DNA from: Lunularia cruciata
Lineage: Eukaryota; Streptophyta; Marchantiopsida; Lunulariales; Lunulariaceae
Length of the DNA stretch: 64,000 nucleotides
Assembly: GCA_948567375.1 (NCBI GenBank)
Contig: OX419756.1
Location: 58,878,552-58,942,551 of the forward strand
Reading direction: 5' to 3'
Shown: one piece after another, positions 60,135 to 64,000 of the stretch
Position numbering within the stretch: the first letter of the stretch is position 1
Layout of the letters: each line of letters opens with the position of its first letter
Program-made: the position numbers and the translations under genes
Notes under the pieces: model-generated
Seen by the model: only the letters and a program-made list of their open reading frames with translations
Database searches by the model: none
Told to the model about the DNA's origin: nothing

Positions 60135-60639
60135 TATAACAATATTGAGTTTACCAATGATTTAGTCAAGATTAATGAAGTAGCAAATATGCCAAATTAG
60201 CCAAGAAGTATAAAAATGATCTAGAAGCATCTAGGAAGCTACTTGGTACCTTCCAAGTATTGGATAATATGCATGCCAAGTGGTGATTTCTAGGAAGAAG
60301 CTTCTTAGGAAACTTCTTGGCTATTTTAGCTTGCATGCCAAGTAGATGGTTTCTAGAAGAAAGCTTCTTGGGAAGCTTCCCGACTAGCTTAGCTTGCATG
60401 CCAAGTAGATGGCTTCTAGAAGGAGGCTTCTTGAGAAGCTTCTCGGTTAACTTGGCTCGCACTCAAAGAAAGCTGCCTTTAGGAAGTTTCTTGAGAAGCT
60501 TCTCAAGAGCGTTATATGTTCCTTATAAATACCATAACCCAAGCTCATGCTAGGCATTCAAAGTTTTTCATTCAAGAGTCCCAATGTGATCTTTCACTTT
60601 GATTTTCCATTCTCTTATTTCTCTCCTTGGTCTTTTATA
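60135..60639 (+). repeat. 3' LTR of gypsy element 2
   Basis: Same layout as its partner, ending ggtcttttata. The first heat-shock element is lost here (tataaaaatgatctagaag), while palindromic agcttcttgagaagcttctc modules remain. Confidence 0.87.
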
Positions 60640-61038
60640 GTCAAGCTAGAATCCAAGGACTTGCACCCTTGCGAGAGCAATAGCAAAAATATGCTCTAGT
60701 GGCATGAGGAATGGACAAGTCAACTAAGAGAGAATATAGCATATGTTGGCATTATCACTCCATCAAGGAAGATTGCAAACCTTTGGTCTAATTTGATGGT
60801 AGTGAAGCAAAGATGGAAGGTCCTCCCATGCCCGTGGAGATAGACCATCTCTCACCTACCATAATAACACTTAGAAAGAAAAGTATCCTTCCTCCACCTT
60901 GGTCACATATGTCTTGAAAATTGGCCTATCAACAACAACAAAATGGGAGGAAAGTAGAGGTGCTGAGAAAGTAGGGATGTTGAGAGAGCCCAACTACCTA
61001 AAAACACTATTGGTGTTGTTTCTTCCAATGATAATAGG
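60640..61038 (-). mobile_element. Non-LTR retroelement copy D, middle segment
   Basis: Resumes copy D directly after gypsy element 2 with gtcaagctagaatccaagga, the same sequence that follows ggtcaagct in copies B and C, so the insertion caused no loss. It runs through a block matching copy C at 51,170-51,440 to the edge of the reversed LTR. Confidence 0.75.
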
Positions 61039-61550
61039 TGTAAAAGACCAATGAGAGAAATAGGAGAATGGAAGATCAAAGTGAAAGATCACATTGGGAC
61101 TCTTGAATGAGGGAACTTTGAATGCCTAGCATGAGCTTGTGCTTTGGTATTTATAAGGAATATGCAAGGCTCTTAAGAAACGTCCTAAAGTTGTTTTCTT
61201 TGAGTACAAGCTAAGCTAATTGGGAATCTTCTCAAGAGGCTTATTTCTAGAAGCCACCTACGTGGCATACAAGCTAGAGTAGTTGGGAAGCTTCCAAAGA
61301 AGCTTCCTTCCAAAAGTCACTTACTTGACATGCAAGCTAAGCTAGCCTAGAAGTTTCCCAAGAAGCTTCTTCTTAAAATTCACCACTTGGCATGCACATT
61401 ATCCAATACTTGGAATATACCAAGTAGCTTCCTAGATGCTTCTACAACATTCTCATAATTCTTAGCTAATTTGGCCTACTTGCTACTTTGTTAGTCTTGA
61501 CTAACTTATTGGTAGACTCCATATTGTAACAATATGGAGTCTACCAATAT
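61039..61550 (-). repeat. Reversed solo LTR of the gypsy family with a head-to-head joint
   Basis: tgtaaaagacc at 61039 is the reverse complement of the LTR end, and the whole stretch matches the LTR in reverse down to gactccatattg near 61,527. No internal gypsy sequence adjoins it, so it is a solo LTR. Instead of ending there it runs into about 24 bp of the LTR start in the opposite orientation, making a perfect palindrome. It lies inside copy D of the non-LTR element. Confidence 0.78.
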
Positions 61551-62132
61551 GAGATTGGTAAAGATATCTATCTATATGCCCAATCCTCCATCACACTCTC
61601 AAATGTCTCTTGTCCAATGATACATCAATGACTCTCATAATCCTCCTATCAAAAGCTCTCAAACATGATAGGAAAGTCAAGGAAAGGAGAACTATGTGGA
61701 GAAGGCAAGTTGGTTGATAGCAATAATGGAAGATAGTATATCAAATGCCACCTATGGATCTCCTAGTAGAGGAAGGTCATCCACATGTAGAATATACTTT
61801 GCAAGAGCAAAGTCTAAGAAGCATGTGATAAAATCCTTGGATCCTATTTGCACTCCAAAATATATAGTCCATATGTAGATGTAGCACACACCTCTAGAAG
61901 TTGAAGCTAGGGAGAGATAATTGAAGAGGACCATGCTCTACACTTTGACAAACTTGACTCTCAAGGTTACAAGATGTAGCTCGATAGTCAAGTGATCAAA
62001 GCCATGCCTTATTTGATCCATGGGGCTCACCATGTGTATATCATCTACCTAGGAGATAATACACAACTTGGCATGGCCAAAGTAGTAGATAAGAGCGCTC
62101 TAAAGTGAGCCATAGTAAACAAAGGTCTCCCT
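61551..62132 (-). mobile_element. Non-LTR retroelement copy D, RT segment
   Basis: Continues copy D: matches copy C around 51,480-52,015, including the RT palm region near 62,040, where VDDIHMVSP retains the two catalytic aspartates (A to V before them). It is cut at 62,132 by gypsy element 3, near the position of the QGDPL motif in other copies. Confidence 0.72.
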
Positions 62133-62563
62133 TGTAACAATATGGAGTTTATAGATGAGTTAGTTGAGACTAAAAAAGTAGTAAGTAGGCCAAATTAGCC
62201 AAGAATTATTATAAGAATATTCTATAAGCATGTAGGAAGTTATTTGGCACCTTCAAAGTATCAAGTAATGTGCATGCCAAGTGGTGACTTCTAGGAGGAA
62301 GCTTCTTGGGAAGCTTCCTGACTAACTTAGCTTACATTCCAAGTAGGTAGTTTCTAGAAAGAAGTCTTGAGAAGCTTCCCAATTAGCTTAGCTTTCTCTC
62401 TAAAAATTCAACTTTCAAGAAGTTTCTCAAGAGTCTTGTATGTTCACTATAAATACCAAAGCCTAGTCTCATGCTAGGCATTTGGAGTTTCCCATTCAAG
62501 AGTCCCTATGTGATCTTTCACTTTGATCTTCCATTCTCCTATTTCTCTTCTTGGTCTTTTACA
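62133..62563 (+). repeat. 5' LTR of gypsy element 3
   Basis: 431 bp, same ends and modules as the other LTRs. The first heat-shock element has decayed to GAAtaTTCtaTAA. A TATA box (tataaata) remains near 62,450. Confidence 0.88.
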
Positions 62564-64000
62564 TTGGTATTAGAGCAAGAATGGGATGGATCAAATTTAT
62601 AGACCACCAAATCTATTTCCGCCAAACTATTTGGGATTTTTGTGTCCATGTTCTACCCAAGCATCTATTCATGCAATTCATCATCTCATGCTTTAGGAAA
62701 AAATTTTTTGAATACAATCACCTTGTCCAATGAGCCCTTGTACTTCTAATTGTACGTTATGTAGAATGGTAGACATGTTGCATCTATGTGTTAACTTAGA
62801 TAATTATAGGTTGTTTGATACAGTAGTAACCATAACAGCAATGCTCAAATTTATCATTACTATATAGCAATAAAGCAAGCACCTTACGTGATTGTTGGAA
62901 GAACAAGACCAACAACGACAAGAGCATGTAGAGATAACACCATCTTGAGAAGAAGAAGAGCAAATCCAATTTCCAAAAACCCAATGTATTTGAAGGCAAG
63001 AATCTCTTGGGTGTAGTGGAGAATTTTGTATTTAATTGCAAATGTTATTTTGAAGTTATAAATCTTCAAGATGAATGGAGAGAAATTTTCTTGGCTTCAA
63101 GCTAATTGGATGGAGTAGCAAAACTATGGTGATGATTCCATGTAGAGCAAGTTGAATGGCAATTTGTTATGCCCATCTTGACATAGGAAAAATTCAAGAG
63201 TGCAATAATTGAACAATTCTAAGCTATAAATGTCATACAAGTTGTACAAGATAGATTGGCAAAATTGAAGCATATTAGTTCTATAAAGAAGCTACATCAC
63301 TCAATTCCAGAACACTATAATGAAAATTTTAGATATACTAGAAGGTGCAACTCTAGATCTATTTATGAGGGATTTAAAGTCATGCACCAAATTGGAAGTG
63401 ACCATGTGGGAGCCCAAACACTTGAAGGAAGCCATGTAGTTGATTGAGCACTTTGATTCCTTAGTTGTGATGACTTGATCTTGACATTGACCTTCATAGA
63501 ACCTGCCAACACTCTACATATGGGTAGAAGAGCCGATACCAATGGAGATTGATGTCATCCAATGGAGATTGCTTGGCACTACAAATAGGAAAATATTGCA
63601 ACAAAATAGTGGTTGCTTTATTATCACCAAATTAGATATCCATATTGTTAATTTCCACTCAAGGATAGATAACTCTAACAAATTACCAAATGGAGTTTTG
63701 TAGCATGATCATCAAAGGAAATGAAAAATCCCAATAAGAGAATTCAAATTAGTTCTAATGGGATTAAAGGCTCAACCTATGCAAGTTTACCTCACTTGCA
63801 AGGTATGATATCTAATCATGGTTGTAGAGTTTTGGTTGATTTTAGAAATTCAACAAATTACCTTTAAATGCAATTAGCAAAGAAATTAGGTATTCCTTTC
63901 AAGCTAATGTTTAGAATTAGATTGATGATGGAAAATGGTAAAAAGAGTTTTGCATTCCACATCTCACGTCCTATTACATTCAAGATTGGGAAAGAGTATT
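62133..64000 (+). mobile_element. Ty3/gypsy element 3, 5' part, runs off the window
   Basis: A third member of the family. The LTR (62133-62563) starts TGTAACAATATGGAGTTTAT and ends GGTCTTTTACA; the primer site tggtattagagc follows at 62565-62576. Gag code with several stops and shifts is readable from about 62,960 to 63,560, and the start of the protease region (MENGKKSFAFHI, then FKIGKEY) lies at the right edge. The right half, 3' LTR and target duplication lie outside the window. Confidence 0.85.

Larger units (their letters stand above)
56596..60639 (+). mobile_element. Ty3/gypsy element 2, internally deleted
   Basis: Same family as gypsy element 1, 4,044 bp. LTRs at 56596-57091 and 60135-60639 (the first bases TG have become TA in both). 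The 5-bp flanks are atcaa and gtcaa, a target duplication with one change. The primer site is ttagtattagagc. Gag remains (about 57,480-58,000), a knuckle remnant is near 58,110, RT remnants at 59,040-59,340 (DREDMQKTTF, YGHFEW, VLPFGLTYAL), then RNase H and C-terminal scraps. Compared with element 1, three blocks are missing: RT catalytic region to RNase H (near 59,340), the integrase core (near 59,795), and the integrase C-terminus with most of the chromodomain (near 60,060). Many stops. It could only have moved using proteins from another copy. Confidence 0.85.

Noticed and set aside
1-64000. CRISPR array, bacterial operon or prophage content.
   Set aside because: No regularly spaced repeats, ribosome-binding sites or polycistronic frames; genes are spliced and plant-type.

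Overview
This is a nuclear window from a land plant. Its spliced genes have short GT-AG introns (about 85 to 370 bp) and plant-specific products: a chloroplast ELIP, a HEN1 with the plant domain layout, a phytocyanin, and Mutator-like and Ty3/gypsy transposons. The compact introns and gene set look most bryophyte-like, but that placement is an inference and the species cannot be read from the sequence.

Layout. 1-5.7 kb: AT-rich DNA with a decayed Mutator-like (MULE/FAR1-type) transposase gene. 5.7-16.5 kb: a gene island with a broken LURP-one-related gene (-), an intact phytocyanin (+), a long hairpin, a short organelle rRNA-like fragment, and a head-to-head ELIP pair sharing an ~890-bp promoter region; the left ELIP carries a frameshift. 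16.5-23.8 kb: no supportable gene, one SINE-like patch. 23.9-36 kb: non-LTR retroelement copies, one split by a 5.6-kb chromodomain-bearing Ty3/gypsy element with paired LTRs. 36-40 kb: AT-rich, then GA-rich spacer. 40.2-48.7 kb: the second gene island, an intact 10-exon HEN1 (+) convergent with an intact 7-exon selenium-binding protein gene (-). 49.7-64 kb: a dense transposon nest in which two more gypsy copies and one LTR fragment sit inside the same non-LTR family.

The most interesting signals are (1) heat-shock-element arrays just upstream of the TATA box in the gypsy LTRs; (2) the non-LTR family, whose order of zinc finger, reverse transcriptase, CCHC-like motif and PD-(D/E)XK-like block resembles elements with a restriction-like endonuclease, a class not usual in land plants; (3) repeated insertion of one chromodomain gypsy family into that non-LTR family; and (4) the 66-nt near-perfect hairpin downstream of the phytocyanin. 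HEN1 methylates plant small RNAs, and small RNAs silence transposons like those around it, but nothing here shows a direct link. All reading was by eye; no database was searched.
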